Shown: positions 1-8,921 of the stretch, one piece after another
Layout of the letters: every line of letters begins with the position of its first letter
How positions within the stretch are numbered: the stretch's first letter is position 1
NCBI GenBank assembly: GCA_963971425.1
Contig: OZ020520.1
Coordinates: 6,676,553 to 6,740,552 of the forward strand
DNA: 64,000 nucleotides
Source: Bryoerythrophyllum caledonicum
Taxonomy: Eukaryota; Streptophyta; Bryopsida; Pottiales; Pottiaceae
Reading direction: 5' to 3'
Notes under the pieces: model-generated
What the model was told of the DNA's origin: nothing
Database searches by the model: none
Seen by the model: only the letters and a program-made list of their open reading frames with translations
Position numbers and translations under genes: made by a program

Positions 1-686
1 AGTCGAATTGCAGTCAAAAAACCTTTTTTGACAGCTCGTCACATGTCTCAACGATTAGCTTTTGCTCAGAAGTATCGTGGATGGAGTGCAAAAGAGTGGG
101 AGCGTGTTGTTTGGACAGATGAATCTACTTTTGAAATTGGAAAAATTCTCGGCAAATTCATGTTTGGAGAAGTGCATACGAGCGTTATTCATCAAGTTGT
201 CTAGCTCCTACTTTTAAAAGTGGAAGGACTTCTTTAATGATTTGGGGCGCATTTGCTGGAGGACAAAAGTTAGAACTTGTCTTTATGCCTAAAGGTCAAC
301 GTTCTGCTAAGGATTTTATAGAAGTGGTTTACGATGCCAAATTGGTTCATTTCATGGGTCAAATTCCACAAGGAGTGCTTATGGAAGATGGGGCACCCGT
401 CCATAGGAGCAAAATATGTGAAGAATGGAGACAAGGCCACCTTCTCGAAAAGTTCTACTGGCCTGCAAACTCTCCCGATCTCAATCCAATCGAGAACGTT
501 TGGAGGATGTTAAAAGATGTTGTGCAACATGGCAAACAATGCCCTAGAAGCTTAGATGTGTTGAAGGTAGTTCTTGAAAGAGAGTGGAAGTTAGTCAATG
601 GTACAAAGCTCCTTCAACTATGTCATTCTATGCCTTCTAGGTTACTAGCAGTGATTGACGCTAATGGAGGACATATACGTTGGTAG
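1..686 (+). pseudogene. Tc1-like transposase, 5'-truncated by the window
   Basis: Cut-and-paste transposase of the IS630/Tc1/mariner superfamily. Visible motifs are VVWTDEST (first Asp, about 115), LMEDGAPVHR (second Asp, about 385) and SPDLNPIENVW (catalytic Glu, about 495). I count 34 residues between the second Asp and the Glu, hence DD34E. The frame is open from the window edge to about 140 and again from before 200 to the TAG at 684-686. The two parts differ by one missing A in the run GGAAAAATT near 140; with that base the frame reads continuously and matches element B. So this copy has one homopolymer frameshift, which may be a real mutation or a sequencing error. The N-terminal DNA-binding part is outside the window. 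Confidence 0.88.
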
Positions 687-1254
687 ATATGGAATAACTT
701 TTTTGTGTACATCTTTTGGCTTTGAAATTTATCTCACATGTTACCAGAGTAGAGATGATCTTGTGCCAAAAATTTCATTATGTATCAACAAAAACTCAAT
801 CCTAAAGAGGGCGTCAAAGTTGGAAGTAGTAAAATGGTTTTCCCCTTTGTTTCTCAAAACTACACATGTTGGTAGATTTGGAATATTATTTTTTGTGTGG
901 GTCTTTTGGTCTTGAAATTTTCCACACATGCAAACAACATAAAAATGTTTTTGCTCCAAAAATTTCATGGGCAAAAAATTAATTTCCTCAATTCTTGGGA
1001 GGGTGTCAAAGTTGGCAGCTGTGACACTTTTCTCACAGCTATCCCATGTTGGTAGATCTTGCATAAGTTTTTTTGTATAAGTCTCCTGGACTTGAAATTT
1101 GGTATGCATGTTTTCAACATAAAGATGATGCTGTCCCCAAATTTTCATGGTAAAATAACAATTTCTCAGCTTTGGGGAGGGTGTCAAAGTTGGCAGCAGT
1201 GTAGGACACTATCCCTGGAACTACTAAACGGCCAATTTGAATGTCACCCCATTG
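1..1254 (+). mobile_element. Tc1/mariner (DD34E) element A, 3' part
   Basis: Right-hand part of a Tc1-like DNA transposon; its 5' end lies before the window. It holds the transposase C-terminal two thirds (to 686) and then three imperfect tandem units of about 180-190 bp (about 681-868, 869-1048, 1049-1254). Each unit begins near TTGGTAGAT and contains GGGTGTCAAAGTTGG. The terminus reads CACCCCATTG at 1245-1254, followed by the dinucleotide TA at 1255-1256. Element B starts on the other side of that TA in opposite orientation with CAGTGGGGTA, so the termini match as inverted repeats on a TA target, as expected for Tc1/mariner. Confidence 0.85.
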
Positions 1255-1831
1255 TACAGTGGGGTACAAATCAAAATGTCGTTTTTGAATTCGCAATGAG
1301 AAAAATTTCAGAACTGCCAACTTTGAAAGCCTCATGAGAGCTCAAAAATTGGTATTTTACCACAAAATTTTTACCGAAGAATTATCTTTAAGTTAATTAC
1401 ATGCATGCCAAATTTCAAGGCCGAAAGATTCACCAAAAAAAACTTATTCAAAATCTACCAACATTGGTAGCTGTGGAAATTTTTTCACTGCTGTCAACTT
1501 TGACAGCCTCCCAAAGATTTAATTATTTTTTTTTGCCATAAAATTCTTGGAACATGAACCTCTTTATGTTAATAACATATGATAAAAATTCAAGGCCAAA
1601 AGATTAATACAAAAAAAGAAATCCACAATCTACCAACATGTGTAGTTGTGGGAAACAATGGGGGAAACCATTTCATTGCTACCAACTTTGACACCCTCCC
1701 AACGGTTGAGGAATTGTCTATTTACCATGAAATTTTTGGCACAACATGATCTTTATGATAACAACATTCATGCCAAATTTCAAGGTCAAACTATATCAAA
1801 GAATTTATACAAAAAAAATATTTACAATCTA
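681..1831. repeat. Inverted pair of three-unit tandem repeats (about 185 bp units)
   Basis: Three head-to-tail units on the plus strand (681-1254) face three on the minus strand (1257-1831), giving a long imperfect inverted repeat centred on TA at 1255-1256. Each unit has a conserved core GGGAGGGTGTCAAAGTTGG and a TTGGCCTTGAAATTTGGCATG-like box (variable). The same three units occur at 22351-22922, so they are a built-in 3' part of this transposon family and not a local amplification. Confidence 0.8.
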
Positions 1832-3475
1832 CCAATGTGTATGTCCTCCATTTGCCTCAATCACTGCTTGTAACCTAGAGGGCATAGAATGACATAGTTG
1901 AAGGAGCTTTGTACCATTGATTAACCTCCACTCTCTTTCAATAACTACCTTCAAGTCATCTAAATTTTTTGGACATATTGGGCTATGTTGCACAACATCT
2001 TTCAAAATCTTCCAAAAGTTCTCAATTGGATTGAAATCGGGAGAATTTGCAGGCCAATCAAGCTTCTCCAAAAGGTGTGTTTGTCTCCATTCTTCACATA
2101 CTTTGCTACGATGGACAGGTGCGCCATCTTCCATGAGCAATCCCTATGGCCCTCTACTCATAAAATGAAGCAACTCGACATAGTAGACCACTTCAACAAA
2201 ATCCTTAGGAGAACGTCAATCTTTGGGCATAAAAACAAGTTGTGACTTTTGCCCTCTAGCAAATGCACCCCAAATCATCAAAGAAGTTCTCCCACTCTTA
2301 AAAGTTGGAACTATACAACTTGATGAATAGCGCTCATATGCATTTCTCCAAACATGAACTTGTTTAGAATTTTTTCCAACTCCAAAGGTAGACTCATCTG
2401 TCCAAACAACTCTCTCCCATTCTTTTATAGTCCACCCACAATACTTTTGAGCAAATGCCAATCGTTTAGACATATGACGATGTGTCAAAAAATGTTATTT
2501 AACAACAATTCGACTAAAAATGCCACTCTCATGTAAGGCCCTTCAAATAGTCGATCTAGACACTTGGGTAGAACATATATTAATGATCTCAAAGAGTGTC
2601 GAGCGACGATGAGTTTTTGAGACACGTATAGTAGCACGGACATCTCTATCACTAAGTTTTTTAGCATAACTTCCACCACAAGGTTTGCACTTATAGGTTC
2701 TATCTTCTCAAAATTTCTTCACTACCCTCTGAACTGTTCTAACATGGACTCTAACAATAGCTGCAATGTTAACTCCTCTCTTCCCTGCCTCACTCATACC
2801 TACTATGCGAGCACGAATTTCATCTGAAATAGCCATTACTCAGTGACCATGATCTAGCCTTCACTTAATCACCATGATCCAGCCTCACTCACTGGGCACA
2901 TATATAACCTCACTCAGTCATCAGAAAAAAATCTCATACCCTCAATCACTCACCATCATCCTGCCTCACAGCCTTCACTCATTCACCAGACTTCACTAGT
3001 CACCACATGTAAGTTATAACCTCACTCACTCTTAAAGAAAATCTCACATACCTCCATATATCCTCAGACATTCATCCCATGCCTCATCCACTGCCTCATC
3101 CACTCAGTTATCACATAGCCTAGACTTACTCAGTTATCACATAGCCTAGACTTACTCAGTTAACTCATCTTTCATGCACTCAATCACTCATGTTCACAAA
3201 GTTCCAATCATGTGCTTAGAAAATAATCACACATCACTTGCTTCTCTCATCATCTCACATCCCACCTCCTATAATGCTCTATTGTAAATGCAAGCATTCT
3301 TATTGAAACACCATATTCGTTATAATGGGAGATTTCCATGATTTTGAAGATATATGATCTTTAAAGTATCAATATACATAGACAATTGCAGGTGCAAAGC
3401 ATATCAACAATGCACCAAGAATACTATATTTCATTACATGGATGGACCAAATTAGCCGAATGTCCCAAAAAATGG
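1257..3475 (-). mobile_element. Tc1/mariner (DD34E) element B, complete but decayed
   Basis: Full-length sister of element A in opposite orientation. Its 3' terminus starts at 1257 with CAGTGGGGTACAAATC next to the shared TA. Three tandem units run inward (about 1257-1465, 1466-1640, 1641-1831), then the transposase (1829-2836), then a 5' leader rich in CACTCA motifs. The other terminus is probably at 3475: the segment 3445-3475 resembles the inverted repeat (ATTAGCCGAATGTCCC) and is followed by TA at 3476-3477. That outer end is less certain than the inner one. Total length is about 2.2 kb. Confidence 0.75.
1829..2836 (-). pseudogene. Tc1-like transposase, multiply broken
   Basis: The start codon at 2836 gives MAISDEIRARIVGMSEAGK, a helix-turn-helix of the kind found at the N-terminus of Tc1 transposases. 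It is followed by a second DNA-binding region and the catalytic core: VVWTDESTF, LMEDGAPVHR, SPDFNPIENFW. Compared with element A the frame is interrupted about five times: TGA after VVKKF, TGA after VSRSTI, TAA in the stretch equivalent to VKKPF, TGA where A has Gln, and TAG at 2144-2146 where A has Gln (CAA). At least two of the TGA codons are likely CGA to TGA. The copy is clearly inactive. It ends flush with the tandem repeats, as in element A. Confidence 0.88.
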
Positions 3476-3590
3476 TAACGCTAAAAGAAGCATGTACCAT
3501 TATTCCAAGCTTTATTTAAAACTTCATGAAAAAAATCACAAACAACACTCATTCACCCCGAGGCAAAACACAATCGTCCTATCACTAATC
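2840..3590. other. No gene seen; CACTCA-rich transposon leader and AT-rich spacer
   Basis: 2840-3240 is a low-complexity stretch of CACTCA, CATCA and CTCAGT motifs including a short duplication (ACTTACTCAGTTATCACATAGCCTAG-type, about 3108-3160) and forms the 5' leader of element B. A segment around 3318-3348 (ACCATATTCGTTATAATGG) recurs inverted at 22110-22130. From 3478 to 3590 I see nothing recognisable. Confidence 0.5.
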
Positions 3591-3597
3591 AAATGGT

Positions 3598-3906
3598 CTA
3601 CGGAGTTCCACCATAAGCTTCTATACGCGTCTTCAAAAAAGCCCTGTGACGTTGCCTTGTCCATGTTGCGCCATTCTCTTGCATTAATGGACTCTCTAGA
3701 AGACGTTGCAAACCCCGCCTACGCACCTCGTCACTGTTTGATTTGGGCAGCGAGTGCCGGCGGGTGGGGGAAGGAGAGCATTTGCCTCTAGCAGCATCTC
3801 CTGACAAATTTCGGGGACGGAGACATTTACCGGATGGTTCCTGCACAATAGGCGCCACACACAATCCAAAGAAATACACTTTAGGTCGAATACTGCTACA
3901 CAACAC
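3598..3906 (-). CDS. Possible terminal exon, unknown protein
   Basis: An open frame ends in TAG at 3598-3600. Its last 50 residues (DEVRRRGLQRLLESPLMQEN, then GATWTRQRHRAFLKTRIEAY) have a balanced, protein-like composition, while the first part is Pro/Ser/Arg-rich and may be intron or UTR. It lies downstream of the frame at 4075-4476 on the same strand. I do not recognise a family. It may be the 3' exon of the same transcript unit. Confidence is limited because no homology or splice pair can be proved by eye. Confidence 0.35.
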   Translation of the reverse strand: MLCSSIRPKVYFFGLCVAPIVQEPSGKCLRPRNLSGDAARGKCSPSPTRRHSLPKSNSDEVRRRGLQRLLESPLMQENGATWTRQRHRAFLKTRIEAYGGTP

Positions 3907-4074
3907 ACATCAAAATTTAATCATTGAGATCCATCCTAGCGCACATTAGGTTGGATGGAGCTAAAATGCAGAAGGAAAGATCCACAGAGCACATTTAACC
4001 CCCAACAAAAAAACAAGCTCAAATGAACCAAAACTACATTAGTGCAATGTAGCTCAACAACAAACCAAAATTGT

Positions 4075-4476
4075 CTAGGCCAAAACATCGCAATAGTGCA
4101 ATAAATTGGAGGTCATCATAACACGCACCGCAAGCGAGCGTTGGGAAGTACCATCCCTTAAACCGTCGTAGAGAATACGCTTTGCTGGAGTACAATTATC
4201 CGGATTTAAAGGCGGGGACCCAGGAACTAAACGAGGCCACTGCGGCGAAGGTGAGTTGTTCCTATCATGAATTGGCTCCCGCGCAATAGGGCTTTCAACA
4301 ACTCCGTCGTCCACTACCATGGTCGAATAATCCATGGTTGATTGCACGGTTGCAGCAGAGTGCAACAAAAGCCCTTTACTCCGAAGAGAAAGGACGAACT
4401 CCTCTGGGCCTAGCAAGGAATCCACGGATGCTCGACAGTCACATACCTTAGAACAATAGATGAAAATTCCAATCAT
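4075..4476 (-). CDS. Possible exon, Pro/Ser-rich unknown protein
   Basis: Open frame of about 130 codons with protein-like segments SVDSLLGPEEFVLSLRSKG and LVPGSPPLNPDNCTPAKRIL. There is no known domain. A donor-like AAG|GTATGT lies on the minus strand near 4450, so the true exon limits may differ from the open frame. It sits between the phosphatase gene (upstream on this strand) and the frame ending at 3598, and may be part of a spliced gene with the latter. No function is proposed. Confidence 0.35.
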   Translation of the reverse strand: MIGIFIYCSKVCDCRASVDSLLGPEEFVLSLRSKGLLLHSAATVQSTMDYSTMVVDDGVVESPIAREPIHDRNNSPSPQWPRLVPGSPPLNPDNCTPAKRILYDGLRDGTSQRSLAVRVMMTSNLLHYCDVLA

Positions 4477-4679
4477 TCAAAATAGCACGACATTCCATCA
4501 GCAGTAGATATCCAATTCCCACAACAAACAAAGCGGTGAAACATCTCAGCTTCATTTATAAAAAAAATATACACAAAAAATGGTCCAACAAAATTTACAA
4601 CATCGAGCTGCAGTCAATCGATACAGTTTAGCTCTATGCGACCTAAAGTGTAAAAGGCATCTAAGCGTTTCCAACGGCA

Positions 4680-5881
4680 TTAAGAGCGGAGATTCTGAAA
4701 CGCTTGGATTGCGTTCCAGATACTCGCAGACTGACCACACGTCTTCTGATCATTATAAAACATCTCCCGGCCAGAGGGATGTTCGGCCCGGTACTGCGCT
4801 AGACCACCCGGAAATTGATGAAGGTCAGAGAGATATGGCAGCAATTCCTCCAACAATACAGAGTCGTCTCTTGCGCCAACATGTTTGTGCGACCATGATG
4901 GAAGAAGAAGGACGTTCTCCGGCAAATTGAGCATGTGCTTAATCGGGCTGTCGTCAATGACAAGAGTATTTGCCGGAGTATACTCACGACCCAACCTATT
5001 GAAGAGATGGCTCGATAAGGTCTTCAAGAAGATGTCCTTCTGAGTGCCAGATTCCTTCATGTAGAATGTTCTGCTACCGACTCTACGCTCGGGAACCCTA
5101 TCGCAACTCTCCTGACCAAAGATCTTGAGAGGGTACGAAGAACTATGCTAAAAAAGATAATTACATATTTGACGCGTTGTAGATTCCATCATCGAACTCC
5201 AGATCATGATGGTGGCAATCTTAGACAACTTTGTAAGGAATTCAGCACAACCAGGGCGCACTAGAACTAGTTTAGGGCCTACTTCGGCCGGCAGCGAAGC
5301 CGAGTGAATGGACGGGATAGAGTCCCTGGATCCTCTGGCCTGCCACGACGGCTCACACGTGCATAGAATCCCATTGAGGTCCAGCACAATGTTCAACCAC
5401 CTGCCCTCGATATCTGATTGGACTCTAGGTATTTCTTCTAGATTATTGGCATCATTTATTGATGCCTCGCTGACCTAGTTCGGAAACGCCAGGAGAACGA
5501 CCAATATTACTACAGATTCATTAACAACGACGAATCAACAATACGTAGAACGAAAGAGATAAATGGGGGGAGGAGTGATGGGGGAATGAGTGGAGTTCGA
5601 AAAGAGTTAGAAGAATACCTCGAGAACTTCATCGTCCTGCATCATTTCGTCTCGGGCACCCATCGATCCCAACGAACCCTGCATGCTGTCAAGGGGCCCG
5701 GAGTGCCCGACATCCATTTGGGGGCACGGTTCTGGGACAAGAAGAGGTGGCTCAGAATCATGATTGATCTCGTCTACGAGCACGGCTGAAACTTGGACGA
5801 CCTCTTCTATGACTGGGACTGCAGTTTGGACGACCTCATCTATGACTGGTTGAGCAATCGCGTCATCACCGAAACTTAGAT
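4680..5881 (-). pseudogene. FCP1/SCP-like HAD-family phosphatase, one in-frame TAG
   Basis: Two exons on the minus strand. Exon 1 (5881-5619) follows an acceptor TTTTTCCAG, encodes an acidic segment (VIDEVVQTAVPVIEEVVQVS) and ends at donor GAG|GTATTC. Exon 2 (5474-4680) follows acceptor GAACTAG. Both joins keep phase 0. Exon 2 carries HAD motif I as VLDLNGILC (5375-5395), motif II as ATIMIWSSM, and motif III as TLVIDDSPIKHMLNLP (about 4950). This is the order of the FCP1/SCP/TIM50-type catalytic domain, which removes phosphate from Ser/Thr such as the RNA polymerase II tail. Motif I has Asn where the second Asp usually is. A single TAG (5148-5150) interrupts the otherwise continuous frame between NYLF and HSSSYPLK. 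An upstream first exon with the start codon is not identified. Confidence 0.7.
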
Positions 5882-6086
5882 CTGGAAAAATTCAACAACT
5901 TCACCCTATCAGCGGATGGGCACAGAGGACACGGATACAAGTCACAGTGGTTAGATGTCAAGCAGTTTAGCTCGAGTCGAGCTGAAGTGCTCGCCGTGCA
6001 CTATAATATTAACAAAAAAAATACTGGAGTACAAAATTGGACATTTACAAAATGTTCTGCCTCTATACACTCGCAACTACGTTACA
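5882..6086. other. Intergenic or intron stretch with one palindrome copy
   Basis: Between the phosphatase exon and the stop of the next gene. It contains one slightly decayed copy of the TTTAGCTCGA palindrome at about 5963-5990. No other feature was seen. Confidence 0.6.
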
Positions 6087-7049
6087 CTAACATGACGATG
6101 ACCTGGGGACATCTGCGATAGATTCGTCCCGATCGAGCGACTTCGGAGGGGAAGAGGGGCGGGCCGATGCGGAAGGGAGAACAGGAAGCAATTGAGCCCC
6201 ACTGGAGACGGGGGAGGTACCCGACGGATATGGTAGCTGCAAATCGCGAGACGGACTCGCAGACCCGCCGTCCGGTGATGCGGGAGGCTGGGGGATTGCA
6301 GCAATAACTACGGGCGGTGCTGTGGCGGCAGTAGGCAAATTAGCCGACATGAATCTCTGCATCATGAGCATCATCTCGGCATGCCTCTGATCTTGGTCTC
6401 TCTACATTTCATCGTCACGCCTTCGCTGCAGATCCCTGAGCTCCTCGTCGCGCTCCGCAAGCCGCTGCTCCATCAACCTCATCCGGGTGGCCTCCTCTTT
6501 GAGCTTCTTCTCAAGGGAGATCAACCTGCTGTCATCCTGAGCGCTGCTCGCGATAGCCGACGGAGAGCGCGTGCTCGCGCTAGCAACCTTCCTCTTCTTG
6601 GCCGCCGGGCGAGCGGTTGAAGTGCCCAAGGTGGGAGCTGAATTAGGCCTGTCGGAAATCTCCAATGAATCCAACTCCGGGAAGTCGAGTCGTTGTCGCG
6701 AGGATGCGATTGTGTCTCCTGCTTCAGATTGAGAGGCACTCTGAAACTCAGGCGGAGTAGCGTCAACGAAGTCGTCCTGGGATTCATTATCCGGAGTGAC
6801 GGTGCTCGAGATCGGGCACGCAACCACATCGCTCAGCTCCACATCTTCCTCCTCATCGCCGAGGTCAATAATGGCTTTCCCCTTCCCCTTTCCAACGGCA
6901 TCTCCAAGCTCGGGGAAGATCTCCGAGTTGACGTTATACGCAGAAATATCGAAATCGGCCCGATCCAACGTCAAGGCGACCTCAAAGGCGTCGTCGAGAT
7001 CCTGCTCATCGGTGTCGTGAGAAATGGAGAATGCCTCCAGGTCCAGCAT
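6087..7049 (-). CDS. Exon C of three-exon gene: acidic then coiled-coil, Pro-rich tail
   Basis: Starts after acceptor GTGTGCAG at 7050 with MLDLEAFSISHDTDEQD and runs to TAG at 6087-6089. Order of parts: an acidic segment (LGDEEEDVELSDVV); a basic nuclear-localisation-like patch (ARPAAKKRKVASAS); a heptad-like, strongly charged helix (LEKKLKEEATRMRLMEQRL, then AERDEELRDLQRRRDDEM); and a Pro/Ser-rich tail (PPVVIAAIPQPPASPDGG). One TAG at 6402-6404 interrupts the coiled coil, between DDEM and RDQDQRH, in the same frame. It probably forms the C-terminus of the protein encoded by exons A and B. The composition suggests a nuclear protein, but the function is unknown. Confidence 0.6.
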
Positions 7050-7079
7050 CTGCACACCAATGGATTGAACAAGATTCAA

Positions 7080-7316
7080 TTTAGGTCGAGTCGAGCTAAT
7101 TAACTCACTACAAACAATTGCTGGTACGAAAACTAAGCCATTATAACTTCAAATCATACGAACGAAGTAAATGACATCCATAAAATTGTACAAGTAAAAG
7201 CCGACACTTTAGCTCGAGTCGAGCTAAAGTGACACCAAAAGAGCATAGGCAAGACCTCTTTGAAACTAAGAGGTCAGAAAGGGAATAAACAGTTTAGCTC
7301 GAGTCGAGCTAAACTG
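7080..7316. repeat. Intron with three palindromes
   Basis: The intron between exons B and C (7050-7329) contains palindrome copies at 7080-7100 (decayed), 7205-7231 (perfect, outer arm CACTTTAGC) and 7290-7316 (perfect, outer arm CAGTTTAGC). The two perfect copies differ at the third base of the arm, and in each case the partner base on the other arm differs to match. Confidence 0.9.
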
Positions 7317-7329
7317 CAGGGATGCTTAC

Positions 7330-8696
7330 CACACTCGCTGTCAGTAATTTCGTCCCGCCAAACAGTTGGACAACAAATTCCCCCTCTTGCAGAACAACTC
7401 TAGGACCTTCATGAAGAACTCCATCCTCAGCTTGTTCAAATTCATGGAGTACGCCAACTCGTTGTACTTGCGCAACTTCGTGTACAACACATGCTCTGGA
7501 GCTGCGTAGATCTTCTTTACGGCCGGGATCTCCGTAAGCTCCTTCTTGAAGAGAAAGAGGAGCCGAACCGGGTCTAGAGCGTTGTTGGTCTTCGACGCGA
7601 TCCCTCCGAGGCGCTCGTTCTCGGAGGGAAGATACTTCGACTGCAGCACATCGTATGCATGGCACAAGGACGGGCCCTCAGCAAACGCTGTCACTTGAAG
7701 GTGTGACTGCTCGTTGCCGCAAATGAAGAGCCAAACTGGAAGATCGGTGAGGGGAGGCTGCCCTTTCGATGCGAACATCGTCATGAACTCGTTGAAGAAG
7801 GGCCTCTCCAACGACGACGATGACGTCCCAGAGAACCTAGGGATGTTCCGAAAGTCGATGATGCCGAGCTTCACATTGCAGCCCAGGTTGCGCCACGAAT
7901 CCGAAGGCCACGTCCCGAGCGAATTCGTTGCCGCCTTGTAAGAACGGAAGTGCAGGGCTCCCACTGGTGAAACGAACCGCGACCGCACATCGATGAAGAC
8001 TTTGAAGAACTCCTTCGCGTACGGAGAGAGATCTTCACATTTGCAGTTGCGAAACTGCGTCTACCTCGAGTTGGCGTAGTACAAATCCGGTGGACCCCAA
8101 TCCAAGAGGGCACGCTTGGAGGCCTTGCTGACGTTGTAGTTCTTCTTGAACGTCCGCCAATTTGAACGTCTGTACGCTCCAGTGCTGTTGAAGAAGGCCA
8201 GCTTCGGCCTAATCAATTGAAGCTCCATCCGAGCGACCTCCTTCCTCTTCCTCCGATCCACCCAGTCCCGGGCTGTATAGCAATCCTCCAGCGCAGAATT
8301 TGGCAGCTTGATGACCACCTTAGGGTAGGGCAGTTTCCGAGATGGCCCTGATCGATTGAGAATGTGCTTGCACATTTTTGCGTGATCGGCTTCGGTCATG
8401 TTGCCGAGAAACTTGAAGAACTCGCGCGTCAGAACCCCATCCTTCTCAGGAACCCAAGACTTTGCGTCCTTGAACTTTGCCAAGGGCGTCGAAGTTGAAT
8501 CGACGTTGATGAGGTCGCCATGCGCCGCAGAAGAGATGACATCGGACCAGAGCTCGAAGGTTTCATCTGTCGCGGTGATGATCTTCACCTCGTTCGTAAT
8601 TGAAAGCTCCTTCGCCTTCCCGGCTTTCTTGAGCGCCGCCTGGCTCTTCGCAACGTCGATCATTGCGAAGCGCTCACGAACCGCGTTAAGAAATGG
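7330..8696 (-). CDS. Exon B of three-exon gene, unknown domain
   Basis: Begins after acceptor TTCTGCGCAG (phase 0) with PFLNAVRERFAMIDVAKSQA and ends at donor GTG|GTAAGC at 7330. It encodes about 455 residues of well-balanced protein with no family I can name; sample segments are LIRPKLAFFNSTGAYRRSNW and LPVWLFICGNEQSHLQVTAF. Two interruptions are visible. A TAG at 8061-8063 lies between YYANSR and TQFRNC in the same frame. A one-base shift lies in the G-run (C-run on plus, 7380-7384), after which the frame continues as EFVVQLFGGTKLLTASV to the donor. Neighbouring introns carry palindromes at 7080-7316 and 8773-8898. Confidence 0.6.
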
Positions 8697-8772
8697 CTGC
8701 GCAGAACATAAAAGGGTCGTTTGAGTATACAATAAAGCAGGAATATTAACATGTCCAGTAGAGTCCAAATAC

Positions 8773-8898
8773 TGCAAGTTAGCTCGAGTCGAGCTAACTT
8801 GCAACCCATGAGCAGACAATGACGATTTCTTATCTATACATATGAGTGTACAGATACAGAGCAAATTTGCACTTTAGCTCGAGTCGAGCTAAAGTGCA
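8773..8898. repeat. Intron with two palindromes
   Basis: The intron between exons A and B (8697-8921) contains two perfect copies: 8773-8803 with arm TGCAAGTTAGCTCGA and 8868-8898 with arm TGCACTTTAGCTCGA, each followed by G and the exact reverse complement of its own arm. The arms differ from each other at several positions, yet each copy is fully self-complementary. Confidence 0.92.
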
Positions 8899-8921
8899 TG
8901 AACTTGGTTATGATATATTAC

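Noticed and set aside
6693-7103. Plus-strand open frames opposite the minus-strand spliced gene (also 8398-8724, 8973-9572)
   Set aside because: They mirror the long minus-strand exons, whose splice signals and composition are convincing.
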